Below, piece by piece: positions 23,823 to 33,322 of a stretch of 64,000 nucleotides of DNA. The position numbers and the translations under genes are program-made. This DNA is from Pseudoalteromonas apostichopi (GTDB taxonomy: Bacteria > Pseudomonadota > Gammaproteobacteria > Enterobacterales > Alteromonadaceae): NCBI RefSeq assembly GCF_030297135.1, contig NZ_AP028065.1, positions 1 to 64,000 on the forward strand, in the 5' to 3' direction. The notes under the pieces were generated by a model. It worked only from the letters and a program-made list of their open reading frames with translations. It was not told the DNA's origin and ran no database searches. How positions within the stretch are numbered: the first letter of the stretch is position 1; each line of letters begins with the position of its first letter.

Positions 23823-25490
23823 TTAGTCTTTTTGAGCATTTTTGAATGCTGCAGCCATAGCGTTTTCGAACGCTGGCTCTTCTTTCTTAAGCTTCTCTAG
23901 TACTTCTTTCTCTTCTGCTTCGAAAAGAGCTTTAACAGATAAGCTTAAAGTGCGGTTCTTACGATCAACACCAACGTATTTCGCTTCGATTTCGTCGCCT
24001 GCAGAAACTACAGTAGTAGCATCTTCAACACGCTCTTGAGCGATATCAGCTACACGGATGTAACCTTCAACGCCTTCGATAAGCTCAACAGTTGCGCCTT
24101 TCGCATCAACTTCAGTCACTTTACCTTTAACAATAGCACCTTTTTTGTTTGCGTCCAGGTAGTTATTGAATGGGTCAGCTTCGATTTGTTTAACGCCTAG
24201 AGAGATACGCTCACGCTCTGGGTCAACTTGTAATACGATAGCAGTGATTTCGTCGCCTTTCTTGAATTCACGTACAGCTTCTTCGCCAGGCGTGTTCCAA
24301 GAAATGTCTGAAAGGTGAACAAGACCGTCAATACCGCCTTCAAGACCGATGAAGATACCGAAGTCAGTGATTGATTTGATCTTACCAGTAACTTGGTCGC
24401 CTTTGTTTTGTAGACGAGCAAATTCTTGCCATGGGTTAGCAATACATTGCTTAAGACCAAGAGAAATACGACGACGCTCTTCGTCGATTTCAAGAACCAT
24501 AACTTCAACAGTGTCACCTAGTGAAACAACTTTTGAAGGGTGGATGTTCTTGTTAGTCCAATCCATTTCAGAAACGTGTACTAGACCTTCTACGCCTTCT
24601 TCGATTTCAACGAAACAACCGTAGTCAGTAAGGTTAGTTACACGACCAGAAAGCTTAGAACCTTCTGGGTAACGACCAGCGATAGCTGCCCATGGATCTT
24701 CGCCAAGCTGTTTAAGGCCTAGAGATACACGAGTCTTTTCTTTGTCGAATTTAAGAACTTTAACTGCGATTTCGTCGCCAACATTAACGATTTCTGAAGG
24801 GTGCTTAACACGCTTCCACGCCATGTCTGTGATGTGTAGTAGACCGTCAACACCACCAAGGTCAACGAACGCACCGTAGTCAGTAAGGTTCTTAACGATA
24901 CCTTTAACTTCTTGACCTTCAACAAGGTTAGCAAGAAGCTCTTCACGCTCTTGTGAGTTTTCTGATTCGATAACTGCACGGCGAGAAACAACAACGTTGT
25001 TACGTTTTTGGTCAAGCTTGATTACTTTGAACTCAAGCTCTTTACCTTCAAGGTGAGTTGTGTCACGTACTGGACGAACATCAACAAGTGAACCAGGTAG
25101 GAAGGCACGGATTGAATCAACTTCAACAGTGAAACCGCCTTTAACTTTACCGTTGATAACACCAGTAACAGTCTCTTGCTCTTCACATGCTTTTTCTAAG
25201 CGGATCCACGCTTCGTGACGCTTCGCTTTCTCACGAGAAAGGATAGTTTCACCGAAACCGTCTTCGATTGCGTCTAAAGCAACATCTACTTCGTCGCCAA
25301 CAGCAACTTCTAGTTCACCAGCAGCATTTTTGAATTGCTCAGCAGGGATTGCACTTTCAGATTTAAGACCAGCATCAACAAGTACGATGTTGTTCTCGAT
25401 TGAGATAACAGTACCTTTAACGATAGAGCCTTGCTCTGCTTCAAAACCCTTAAGGCTTTCTTCAAATAACTGCGCAAAATTTTCTGACAT
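23823..25490 (-). CDS. rpsA: 30S ribosomal protein S1
   Basis: 555 residues, the standard gammaproteobacterial length (E. coli 557). Six S1 OB-fold domains are visible. Two divergent ones at the N-terminus bind the ribosome (GSIVKGTVISIENNIVLVDAGLKSE; VTGVINGKVKGGFTVEVDSI). Four RNA-binding repeats follow, with VKGIVKNLTDYGAFVDLGGVDGLLHITDM as the clearest. S1 delivers structured mRNAs to the 30S subunit. It lies between cmk and ihfB. The 92-base gap after cmk may hold the autoregulatory leader (S1 represses its own mRNA in E. coli). Confidence 0.98.
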   Translation of the reverse strand: MSENFAQLFEESLKGFEAEQGSIVKGTVISIENNIVLVDAGLKSESAIPAEQFKNAAGELEVAVGDEVDVALDAIEDGFGETILSREKAKRHEAWIRLEKACEEQETVTGVINGKVKGGFTVEVDSIRAFLPGSLVDVRPVRDTTHLEGKELEFKVIKLDQKRNNVVVSRRAVIESENSQEREELLANLVEGQEVKGIVKNLTDYGAFVDLGGVDGLLHITDMAWKRVKHPSEIVNVGDEIAVKVLKFDKEKTRVSLGLKQLGEDPWAAIAGRYPEGSKLSGRVTNLTDYGCFVEIEEGVEGLVHVSEMDWTNKNIHPSKVVSLGDTVEVMVLEIDEERRRISLGLKQCIANPWQEFARLQNKGDQVTGKIKSITDFGIFIGLEGGIDGLVHLSDISWNTPGEEAVREFKKGDEITAIVLQVDPERERISLGVKQIEADPFNNYLDANKKGAIVKGKVTEVDAKGATVELIEGVEGYIRVADIAQERVEDATTVVSAGDEIEAKYVGVDRKNRTLSLSVKALFEAEEKEVLEKLKKEEPAFENAMAAAFKNAQKD

Positions 25491-25523
25491 TATACGTCTC
25501 TAAATAATTAAATAACCAATTAG

Positions 25524-25544
25524 CAACCATGCTGCATGGGGTTG
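25524..25544 (-). promoter_or_regulatory. Hairpin in the rpsA leader
   Basis: On the minus strand, CAACC and CATGC pair with GCATG and GGTTG with one bulged base, 34 bases upstream of the rpsA ATG. Autoregulation of S1 acts through leader hairpins in E. coli; a similar role here is inferred. Confidence 0.35.
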
Positions 25545-25582
25545 TTAAAATAGCGCTGGCTTCCTGCCGGCACCTTAATAAA

Positions 25583-26296
25583 TTACTTTTTAGCTTTTGG
25601 AAGCTTTCCTGCAAGTACTGCTTCGTCGAGTAAAGTTACAACTTTATCAAACACTTGCATTGCATTGAGCTCACTAGTATCAAGCTCAATAGCGTCTTCT
25701 GCAGGAACAAGCGGCGCAACTTCACGCGTCATATCGCGGTGATCACGAGCTTTTATGTCCTCAAGTAGACCACTTAGTGTAACATCAAGACCGCGTTCAT
25801 TCAACTCAGCAAAGCGACGACGAGCGCGCTCTTCAGCTGATGCGGTTAAATAAATTTTCAATGGTGCATCTGGAAACACAACTGTGCCCATATCACGACC
25901 ATCGGCAATTAGGCCGCTCTCAGTACGAAACGCACGTTGACGACGTAATAATGCTTCTCTCACCCGTGGTAATGCAGCAATCTTTGATGCCGCAGCACCC
26001 ACTTCTTCGTTGCGGATTGTGGTTGTGACGTCTTCGCCTTCCAAGACAATTTTAGAAGTATGTGTTTGGCTGTCGACCAAAAACTGTACATCTAAGTTTG
26101 CAGCTAACGGCACTAGCGCATCTTCATTATCTAGTTCAATTTGATGATGAAGCGCTGCAAGTGACAGCACACGATAAATCGCTCCACTGTCTAATACATC
26201 CCAACCTAATTTCTCGGCTAACAAGCGACAAACAGTTCCTTTACCTGAACCACTTGGGCCATCGATGGTGATTACGGGCATTGATAACGCCTGCAT
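25583..26296 (-). CDS. cmk: Cytidylate kinase
   Basis: A 237-residue P-loop NMP kinase that phosphorylates CMP and dCMP. The P-loop is GPSGSGKGT (residues about 13-21); SGAIYRVLSL, the DGRDMGTVVFPDA segment and the LID arginines (RARRRFAEL) follow. The start is the first ATG (MQALSMPVITIDG), preceded by AGGAGGT at 5-6 nt; the Met six codons in would be too far from it. It is between aroA and rpsA, the usual serC-aroA-cmk-rpsA order. Confidence 0.97.
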   Translation of the reverse strand: MQALSMPVITIDGPSGSGKGTVCRLLAEKLGWDVLDSGAIYRVLSLAALHHQIELDNEDALVPLAANLDVQFLVDSQTHTSKIVLEGEDVTTTIRNEEVGAAASKIAALPRVREALLRRQRAFRTESGLIADGRDMGTVVFPDAPLKIYLTASAEERARRRFAELNERGLDVTLSGLLEDIKARDHRDMTREVAPLVPAEDAIELDTSELNAMQVFDKVVTLLDEAVLAGKLPKAKK

Positions 26297-26400
26297 TTAT
26301 AACCTCCTGCAATGCACACCAAAATAAATCCGCGATATTATACGTCAGTTCTTAAAATAGATCCGCATCTAGAGTGTAACTTTTTATATTTTCTTCTGTT

Positions 26401-27681
26401 TTATTGACTTGAGACAGACTCTAGTACTTTGAAAAACGTTGGAAAAGTTTTGTATGTACATTTAGGATCGTTAATGGTTATCGGCTTCCCGCCAACAGCA
26501 ACCATCGCAAAACACATGGCAATACGGTGATCGTTGTACGTATCAATCGCTACATCATTGAATGTTTCTGGTGGTGTTATTTCGATGAAATCTTCACCCT
26601 CAACAACTTCTGCACCAACTTTTCGAAGCTCAGTAGCCATTGCATATAAACGGTCTGTTTCTTTTACACGCCAGTTATAGATATTACGAATCGCCGTTGT
26701 ACCTTTTGCGAAAAGCGCAACGGTTGCGAGAGTCATCGCTGCATCAGGGATTGCATTAGCATCAATATCAACCGCGTTCAGCTCGCCTTTACGAACCACC
26801 AGCTTTTCATCGTACCAATCGATTTTAGCGCCGACTTGTTCCATAACTTTGGCAAAACCAATATCACCCTGAACAGATGCAGCACCTACCCCATTAATTT
26901 CAATTTCGCCGCCTGCTATTGCAGCCGCCGCAACAAAATAAGAGGCGCTTGAAGCATCACCTTCGACCATAATACGCTCAAGTGCTTGATACTGCTGACA
27001 GCCTTTAACGTAAAACGTTTCATAGTTGTCATGACTCACAATAACACCAAAACGCTTCATCACATCTAGGGTAATATCAATGTAAGGCTTTGATACCAGT
27101 GTGCCTTTAATGGTGATTTCTGTGTCGCCATTAAATAATGGCGCCGCCATTAGTAACGCAGTTAAGAACTGGCTCGAAATACTGCCATCAATTTCAACTT
27201 TACCGCCGCTGATTTTGCCGCCTTTAATGGCCAGTGGTGGATAGTCTTTATGCTTAAGATATTCAACATCACCACCCAGAGCTTGCAGTGCATCAACCAA
27301 ATGGCCGATTGGGCGCTCTTCCATACGTGGCTCACCCACCAGCTGATATTCGCCTTCTACAGCAGCTAATACAGCTGTCAGTGGACGATAAGCAGTACCA
27401 GCATTGCCTAAAAATAATGGCTCACTTGGGGTTTTAAATTTACCTGCAACCCCCTCTACGGTAGCCACTGTTTTATCTTCATTAAGCGATACATTTACGC
27501 CCAAAAGATTTAACGCACCTAGCATATGACGAATATCATCACTGTCGAGAAGGTTTTCAACAACCGATGTGCCCTCTGCTAGTGCTGCTAACAGTAAGAT
27601 GCGGTTTGATAAACTTTTTGAGCCTGGCAGTGTCACACTACCATTTACTTTTGAGATTGGTTCAAGACGAAGCTGTTCCAT
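26401..27681 (-). CDS. aroA: 3-phosphoshikimate 1-carboxyvinyltransferase (EPSP synthase)
   Basis: A 426-residue enzyme making EPSP from shikimate-3-phosphate and PEP, step six of the chorismate pathway and the target of glyphosate. Key motifs are LPGSKSLSNRILLLAALAEG and LFLGNAGTAYRPLTA (the PEP-binding LxNAGTAxRxL motif of class I enzymes), and the late DHRIAMCFA. Class I enzymes of this form are generally glyphosate-sensitive. It starts 2 bases after serC and is presumably cotranscribed. Confidence 0.98.
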   Translation of the reverse strand: MEQLRLEPISKVNGSVTLPGSKSLSNRILLLAALAEGTSVVENLLDSDDIRHMLGALNLLGVNVSLNEDKTVATVEGVAGKFKTPSEPLFLGNAGTAYRPLTAVLAAVEGEYQLVGEPRMEERPIGHLVDALQALGGDVEYLKHKDYPPLAIKGGKISGGKVEIDGSISSQFLTALLMAAPLFNGDTEITIKGTLVSKPYIDITLDVMKRFGVIVSHDNYETFYVKGCQQYQALERIMVEGDASSASYFVAAAAIAGGEIEINGVGAASVQGDIGFAKVMEQVGAKIDWYDEKLVVRKGELNAVDIDANAIPDAAMTLATVALFAKGTTAIRNIYNWRVKETDRLYAMATELRKVGAEVVEGEDFIEITPPETFNDVAIDTYNDHRIAMCFAMVAVGGKPITINDPKCTYKTFPTFFKVLESVSSQ

Positions 27682-27683
27682 AA

Positions 27684-28772
27684 TTAGCTGTGCTCCTTGG
27701 CGAATTTTTCCATAAAATTAACCAAAGCTTGAACACCTTCAAGTGGCATCGCGTTATAAATGCTTGCGCGCATACCACCAACAATACGGTGGCCTTCAAG
27801 GGCTAATAAGCCTGCTTCTTTTGACTCATTAATGAATTTTTCATTCAATGATTCATCGTTTAACCAAAACGGTACGTTCATGCGTGAACGGCAATGCTTG
27901 GCAACTTTATTACTATAAAAATCTGAGCTATCAATAAAGTTGTAAAGTAATTCTGCTTTTGCGATGTTTTGCTCTTCCATCGCTTTAACGCCACCGTTTG
28001 CTTCAAGCCATTCAAATACTTCAGCAGCTAAGTACCACGCAAATGTAGGTGGTGTGTTATACATGCTGCCTTGTTTAGCTTCTAATGCGTAATCAAGAAT
28101 TCCTGGCTTTGCAAGGCCTTCACGTTCAAGTAGCGTTTTACGAATAATAACAATCGATAAACCAGACGGGCCGATATTTTTTTGTGCGCCAGCGTAAATA
28201 AGATCAAACTGATTTACATCAAATTCGCGCGATAAAATAGTCGATGACATATCAGCAACAATCGGTGCAGATGGATGTGATGGTACTTCGAAAATCTCAA
28301 TGCCATCTACGGTTTCATTCGGGCAATAGTGAATGTACGACGCATCAGCAGGTAATTCCCAGCTGCTTGCTGGTTTGATAGAGAACTGACCATTTTGCTG
28401 TTCATCATCACGTACATTAATACTTTCAACAGCAGTGAATTTAGCAGCTTCTGAAGTAGCACCTTTAGACCATACACCGTTTTCACAGTACACAGCTGGT
28501 TTATCATCAAGGTGAAGATTCAATGGCACAGCACTGAATTGACCACGGCCACCGCCGTGCATAAATAACACTTCAAACTCATCACTAATATTCATTAAGC
28601 GACGCAGGCTTGCTTCACATTTAGCAGTAAGTGCTAAAAAGTCGCTGCTGCGATGGCTAATTTCCATCACAGAGACACCTAAACCTTGCCAATCTATAAA
28701 TTCTTTTTGTGCTTTTTGCATAACTGCCGGCGGTAGCATAGCCGGTCCTGCACAAAAATTATATTTAGTCAT
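27684..28772 (-). CDS. serC: Phosphoserine aminotransferase
   Basis: A 362-residue class V PLP enzyme for serine and pyridoxine biosynthesis. N-terminus YNFCAGPAMLPPAVM, the PLP-binding Lys in LIYAGAQKNIGPSGL, and the C-terminal GHRIVGGMRASIYNAMP are all typical. serC-aroA are adjacent with a 2-base gap. Upstream, the gyrA terminator separates it from gyrA, so it must have its own promoter in the short 69-base gap. Confidence 0.97.
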   Translation of the reverse strand: MTKYNFCAGPAMLPPAVMQKAQKEFIDWQGLGVSVMEISHRSSDFLALTAKCEASLRRLMNISDEFEVLFMHGGGRGQFSAVPLNLHLDDKPAVYCENGVWSKGATSEAAKFTAVESINVRDDEQQNGQFSIKPASSWELPADASYIHYCPNETVDGIEIFEVPSHPSAPIVADMSSTILSREFDVNQFDLIYAGAQKNIGPSGLSIVIIRKTLLEREGLAKPGILDYALEAKQGSMYNTPPTFAWYLAAEVFEWLEANGGVKAMEEQNIAKAELLYNFIDSSDFYSNKVAKHCRSRMNVPFWLNDESLNEKFINESKEAGLLALEGHRIVGGMRASIYNAMPLEGVQALVNFMEKFAKEHS

Positions 28773-28808
28773 TACTTTGCCTCATTCCAGTAATTATAGT
28801 GCGGATAA

Positions 28809-28832
28809 AAAAAGCGGCCGAAGCCGCTTTTT
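28809..28832 (-). terminator. gyrA terminator
   Basis: On the minus strand, arms AAAAAGCGGC / GCCGCTTTTT around a TTCG tetraloop, followed by further T. It lies 10 bases past the gyrA stop and is symmetric enough to work in both directions. Confidence 0.9.
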
Positions 28833-28841
28833 AAATCAATG

Positions 28842-31538
28842 TTATTCTGAAGGTGGGTTATCACCCGTTTCTTCAGTATTGGTATCGACTACTTCAACGG
28901 CCTCGCCTTCGATGGCTTCAAGCTCATCAACTTCGATTTCTTCGATACGTTGTAAACCAACTACTTGCTCTTCGTCAATAGTTCGTATCAAAATAACGCC
29001 TTGAGTATTACGACCAACCGTAGAAACCTCATTAACACGGGTACGTACTAATGTACCGCGATTAGAGATGATCATGATTTCGTCGTTTTCGTCAACTTGT
29101 ACTGCACCAACCACAGCGCCATTACGCTCGCTTACTTTGATTGATACAACACCTTGTGTTGCACGGCTCTTCGATGGGTAATCTTCAAGTGCTGTACGCT
29201 TACCGTAACCGTTTTCTGTCACAGTTAGGATCGCACCATCTGACTTAGGTACGATTAACGACACAACGCGTTGGTCGTCAGCCATCTTAATACCACGAAC
29301 ACCCGTTGCTGTCCGGCCCATCGGACGTACACCTTTGAAGCGGATTTCCGGGTTACCATTTTCATCTAGAACTGGGTTGCCGTTTTCATCAACAACTTCT
29401 GACTCTTCTGCTTCTTTAAAGCGGACAACTTTACCGGCATCAGTGAATAGCATGATTTCATTCGTGCCATCAGTGATATCAACACCAATTAGGCTATCAC
29501 CTTCATTAAGGTTAACAGCGATAATACCGCTCGCACGTTGACGGCTGTATGCGGTAAGTGGTGTTTTCTTAACTGTACCAAACGCTGTTGCCATGAAGAT
29601 GTATTTATCTTCTTCGTACTCACGTACTGGTAAGATAGCGGTAATACGCTCATCAGCTTCAAGTGGTAATAAGTTAACAATTGGCTTACCACGCGCTGCA
29701 CGGCTTGCTAATGGTAACTGATAAACTTTCAACCAATATAAGCGACCTGCCGTTGAGAAACACAGAATTGTATCGTGTGTGTTAGCAACCAATAGACGCT
29801 CGATGAAGTCTTCATCTTTCATCTTAGTTGCTGACTTACCTTTACCACCACGACGTTGTGCTTCGTAATCAGAGAGTGGTTGATACTTAACGTAACCTTC
29901 GTGAGAAAGCGTTACAACAACGTCTTCTTCATTGATTAGGTCTTCAAGGCTAATATCGTGAGCAGCTGCACTGATTTCAGTACGACGTTCGTCACCATAT
30001 TGCTCTTTAATTTCTACTAGCTCGTCGCGGATAACTTCCATTAGACGCTCTGGGCTTGAAAGAATATGTAAAAGCTCAGCAATTAGATCAAGTAAGTTTT
30101 GGTACTCGTCTAAGATCTTCTCATGCTCAAGACCTGTTAGTTTGTGTAAACGTAGGTCTAGGATTGCTTGTGCTTGTTGCTCAGATAAGTAGTACTGACC
30201 GTCACGGATACCTAAATCAGCCGCTAACCAATCAGGACGTGCTACGTTATCTTCACCTGCTTTTTCAAGCATAGCTTTAACTGTACCAAGTTCCCAAGGA
30301 CGAGCTGTTAATGCTGCTTTTGCTTCTGCTGGGGTTGGTGACTTACGAATAAGTTCGATAATCGGGTCGATATTCGCAAGAGCAATCGCTAAGCCTTCAA
30401 GCGTGTGAGCACGGTCACGGGCTTTACGTAAATCGAATACAGTACGACGTGTAACAACTTCACGGCGGTGAACGATAAACGCTTCAAGCATTTCTTTTAA
30501 GTTGAAACACTTAGGTTGGTTGTTATCAAGTGCAACCATGTTCATACCAAACACAGTTTGTAACTGAGTTTGTGCGTATAGGTTGTTTAAGATTACCTCA
30601 CCAACATCACCACGTTTGATTTCGATAACGATACGCATACCGTCTTTATCTGATTCGTCACGTAGTGCGCTAATACCTTCAATCTTCTTATCTTTAACTA
30701 GCTCAGCGATTTTTTCGATAAGGCGCGCTTTGTTAACTTGATAAGGAATTTCGTGAACAATAATGGTTTCACGACCAGTTTTTTCGTCAACTTCGATTTC
30801 AGCGCGAGCACGGATGTATACTTTACCACGACCCGTTAAATACGCCTGCTCAATGCCTTTTTTACCATTGATAATCGCCGCAGTCGGGAAATCCGGACCC
30901 GGGATATATTCAATAAGGTCAGCAATTGACATGTCTGGGTTTTGGATCAGCGCTAAACAACCATTGATAACTTCTGTTAAGTTATGAGGTGGGATGTTTG
31001 TCGCCATACCAACAGCGATACCCGAAGAACCATTTACTAATAAGTTAGGTACTTTAGTAGGTAATACGTCAGGAATTTGCTCAGTACCGTCGTAGTTAGG
31101 TACGTAATCAACCGTTTCTTTTTCTAAATCAGCTAATAATTCATGTGACATTTTCGCCATACGGACTTCCGTATAACGCATTGCTGCCGCAGAGTCACCG
31201 TCAACAGAACCAAAGTTACCTTGGCCGTCAACAAGCATGTAGCGTAATGAGAAAGGCTGCGCCATACGAACGATGGTGTCATATACCGCGCTGTCGCCAT
31301 GTGGGTGGTACTTACCGATTACATCACCAACAACACGTGCTGATTTCTTGTAAGGTTTATTCCAATCATTATTGAGTTCGTTCATTGCGAACAAAACGCG
31401 GCGGTGAACAGGCTTTAAGCCGTCACGTACGTCTGGCAATGCACGACCTACGATTACACTCATGGCATAATCAAGGTAAGAATTTTTTAATTCATCTTCA
31501 ATATTGACTGGCAGAATTTCATTGGCGAGATCAGTCAT
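28842..31538 (-). CDS. gyrA: DNA gyrase subunit A
   Basis: 898-residue type II topoisomerase subunit. Catalytic Tyr122 is in AAAMRYTEVRMAK. The quinolone-resistance region reads HPHGDSAVYDTI with Ser83 and Asp87, the wild-type sensitive state. The GyrA box QRRGGKG opens the C-terminal beta-pinwheel that wraps DNA. An oddity is an insertion in the pinwheel (about residues 711-737) containing DENGNPV/LDENGNPEI, a tandem acidic duplication absent from the E. coli sequence I recall. The C-terminal tail is acidic (about 30 residues), as in E. coli. It is divergent from ubiG. Confidence 0.98.
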   Translation of the reverse strand: MTDLANEILPVNIEDELKNSYLDYAMSVIVGRALPDVRDGLKPVHRRVLFAMNELNNDWNKPYKKSARVVGDVIGKYHPHGDSAVYDTIVRMAQPFSLRYMLVDGQGNFGSVDGDSAAAMRYTEVRMAKMSHELLADLEKETVDYVPNYDGTEQIPDVLPTKVPNLLVNGSSGIAVGMATNIPPHNLTEVINGCLALIQNPDMSIADLIEYIPGPDFPTAAIINGKKGIEQAYLTGRGKVYIRARAEIEVDEKTGRETIIVHEIPYQVNKARLIEKIAELVKDKKIEGISALRDESDKDGMRIVIEIKRGDVGEVILNNLYAQTQLQTVFGMNMVALDNNQPKCFNLKEMLEAFIVHRREVVTRRTVFDLRKARDRAHTLEGLAIALANIDPIIELIRKSPTPAEAKAALTARPWELGTVKAMLEKAGEDNVARPDWLAADLGIRDGQYYLSEQQAQAILDLRLHKLTGLEHEKILDEYQNLLDLIAELLHILSSPERLMEVIRDELVEIKEQYGDERRTEISAAAHDISLEDLINEEDVVVTLSHEGYVKYQPLSDYEAQRRGGKGKSATKMKDEDFIERLLVANTHDTILCFSTAGRLYWLKVYQLPLASRAARGKPIVNLLPLEADERITAILPVREYEEDKYIFMATAFGTVKKTPLTAYSRQRASGIIAVNLNEGDSLIGVDITDGTNEIMLFTDAGKVVRFKEAEESEVVDENGNPVLDENGNPEIRFKGVRPMGRTATGVRGIKMADDQRVVSLIVPKSDGAILTVTENGYGKRTALEDYPSKSRATQGVVSIKVSERNGAVVGAVQVDENDEIMIISNRGTLVRTRVNEVSTVGRNTQGVILIRTIDEEQVVGLQRIEEIEVDELEAIEGEAVEVVDTNTEETGDNPPSE

Positions 31539-31657
31539 TTGATTTCACATTCCTTCAGTATTGACTCATTAAGAGGCAAATCGCCGTCTTAAGAGCTTTA
31601 GTTATTATTTCCTGACCATGCTATCACAATTTATTTAGATTTACAGGCGCTAAATCT

Positions 31658-31687
31658 TTGCGATTTATTAATTTACCCCTATATAAT
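31658..31687 (+). promoter_or_regulatory. ubiG promoter
   Basis: -35 TTGCGA (31658-31663) and -10 TATAAT (31682-31687) spaced by 18 bp, 27 bases before the ubiG ATG. The -35 element coincides with the first codon (TTG) of a longer in-frame extension, which argues against translation from there. Confidence 0.7.
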
Positions 31688-31714
31688 GGCCTCAGATTAA
31701 CGAGGAAGTTTTTT

Positions 31715-32425
31715 ATGACCGAGCATCAGAATGTAGATAATGCAGAAATTGCAAAGTTTGAAGCCATCGCAGAACGTTGGTGGGACCGCGACGGAGAGTT
31801 CAAACCCCTTCATGAAATAAATCCTCTTCGCTTGGATTTTGTCGCAGATAAAGTGGGCGGCTTATTTGATAAGGAAACCTTAGATGTTGGCTGTGGTGGC
31901 GGCATCTTAAGTGAAAGCATGGCCCGTATGGGCGCTAAAGTAACTGGCATTGATATGGGCCAAGAGCCATTAACCGTTGCTAAGTTACATAGTTTAGAAA
32001 CAGGCGTGCCTGTTGATTATATAAAAGTACCTGCAGAGCAATTTGCTGCTGAGCACCCTGCTCGCTTTGATGTTGTGACGTGTATGGAAATGCTTGAGCA
32101 TGTTCCAGATCCTGCTTCTATTATTCGCGCTGTAGCAGAACTTGCTAAACCTGGTGCCGATGTATTCTTTTCAACATTAAATAAAACACCAAAAGCTTAT
32201 TTGTTTGCCATTGTTGGTGCTGAAAAGCTATTGAAAATGGTACCTGAAGGTACCCATGACCATAAAAAATTCATTAAACCTGCACAGCTTATTGCATGGG
32301 CTGAAGAAGCTGGATTAAAAGTACGCGCCAGTACAGGTCTTAACTATAATCCGTTTTCTAAGCAGTACAGCTTAAACGATGATGTAAGTGTTAATTACAT
32401 CCTGCACTTTGAGAAACTAGCGTGA
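31715..32425 (+). CDS. ubiG: Bifunctional ubiquinone biosynthesis O-methyltransferase
   Basis: SAM-dependent O-methyltransferase acting twice in ubiquinone synthesis (2-octaprenyl-6-hydroxyphenol and the final 3-demethylubiquinone). It is 236 residues from the chosen ATG, in line with E. coli UbiG (240). SAM motif I LDVGCGGGILSESMARMGA; motif CMEMLEHVPDP; FFSTLNKTPKAY. The start is at MTEHQNVD because GAGGAAG precedes it and the upstream extension lies inside the promoter. It overlaps the HAD phosphatase gene by one base (TGATG), so the two are coupled. Confidence 0.96.
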   Translation: MTEHQNVDNAEIAKFEAIAERWWDRDGEFKPLHEINPLRLDFVADKVGGLFDKETLDVGCGGGILSESMARMGAKVTGIDMGQEPLTVAKLHSLETGVPVDYIKVPAEQFAAEHPARFDVVTCMEMLEHVPDPASIIRAVAELAKPGADVFFSTLNKTPKAYLFAIVGAEKLLKMVPEGTHDHKKFIKPAQLIAWAEEAGLKVRASTGLNYNPFSKQYSLNDDVSVNYILHFEKLA

Positions 32426-33099
32426 TGAGTGGTGTGCAAACACCCTCTATCGATTTTGATGCCTTTATCTTTGATTTAGATGGCACTCTACTCGATACTG
32501 CGGATGACTTAGGTGGTGCATTAAACCGAGTGTTAGCAGATGCCAATGTGGCGCCTGTTGCTGAGCATGTTTATCGCCCTGCGGCTTCTAACGGTGCAAA
32601 TGCATTATTAGAAGTCGGCTTTGGTGATAAATGGCCCGAACTTGAACAACTCGCCTTGCGCCAGCAGCTTCTTGATTACTACGCCGAAGATATTGCTGTA
32701 CACAGTAAATGTTTCAATGGCATAGAACAGCTTTTAATTGCACTTGATCAAAACAATATTAAGTGGGGCATTATGACTAATAAGCCCGGCTTTTTAACTG
32801 AGCCCTTAGTGCAAGCTATTCCCTCTTTGCGTGATGCAAAGGCGGTTGTGAGTGGCGATACATTAGCTGTGTCAAAACCATCACCGGATCCACTTTTACA
32901 CACAGCTGAGATCTTAGACGTTGATCCGAGCCGTTGTTTGTATATCGGTGATGCTGAACGTGATATTCAAGCAGCGAAAGCAGCCAATATGTACAGCGCA
33001 ACAGCGTTATGGGGTTATATACCCAGTGTAGACGCTGCACTTGACTGGCAAGCGGATTTCAATTGGCAAACGCCGATTGATGGCTTTAACCATATATAG
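32425..33099 (+). CDS. HAD-IA phosphatase (Gph/MupP-like)
   Basis: A 224-residue haloacid dehalogenase hydrolase. Motif I FDLDGTLLDTADD, motif II IMTNKPG, motif III Lys in VSKPSPDPLL, motif IV YIGDAERDIQAA. Two functions fit the family: phosphoglycolate phosphatase (Gph), or MurNAc-6-phosphate phosphatase (MupP), which in Pseudomonas lies immediately downstream of ubiG as here. Context favours MupP but sequence does not settle it. ATG 32425 is preferred over GTG 32422. An NrdR-like box overlaps the stop codon. Confidence 0.9.
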   Translation: MSGVQTPSIDFDAFIFDLDGTLLDTADDLGGALNRVLADANVAPVAEHVYRPAASNGANALLEVGFGDKWPELEQLALRQQLLDYYAEDIAVHSKCFNGIEQLLIALDQNNIKWGIMTNKPGFLTEPLVQAIPSLRDAKAVVSGDTLAVSKPSPDPLLHTAEILDVDPSRCLYIGDAERDIQAAKAANMYSATALWGYIPSVDAALDWQADFNWQTPIDGFNHI

Positions 33100-33133
33100 T
33101 GTTATTTGATAACTGAAACACCATATATTGTGA
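33087..33133 (+). promoter_or_regulatory. Pair of NrdR boxes upstream of nrdA
   Basis: Two near-copies of the NrdR palindrome: TAACCATATATAGTGT (33087-33102) and ACACCATATATTGTGA (33118-33133). They are exactly 31 bp apart, the three-helical-turn spacing known for NrdR operators of ribonucleotide reductase operons. The first overlaps the end of the HAD phosphatase gene. They lie about 190-235 bp upstream of the best sigma-70 promoter, further than expected. Confidence 0.75.
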
Positions 33134-33282
33134 TTTGATTTACTTTTGAGCATTCATTGATGATAAAAAAATCAGTCAAAATTTATTTTTAAAAACGGTA
33201 AATTTTCTGGATCTTTTGTTGATTTCTACAAATTTCGTCGTCTATGAATGTTCAAAGGTTAATGGTCACTAACACAATGCGC

Positions 33283-33302
33283 TTATCCAATAGTTATCCA
33301 CA
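33283..33302 (+). promoter_or_regulatory. DnaA boxes upstream of nrdA
   Basis: A perfect DnaA box TTATCCACA (33294-33302) preceded 11 bp earlier by TTATCCAAT (33283-33291). DnaA regulates nrdAB in E. coli through boxes in the promoter region; the same is inferred here. Confidence 0.65.
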
Positions 33303-33322
33303 AAATGGGGCAATTCTATCCC

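Noticed and set aside
28842..31538. Quinolone-resistance mutation in GyrA
   Set aside because: Ser83 and Asp87 are both present (HPHGDSAVYDTI), the usual sensitive state.
31658..31714. 19-residue N-terminal extension of UbiG starting at TTG
   Set aside because: The extension lies inside the TTGCGA/TATAAT promoter, lacks a ribosome binding site, and is absent from family members.
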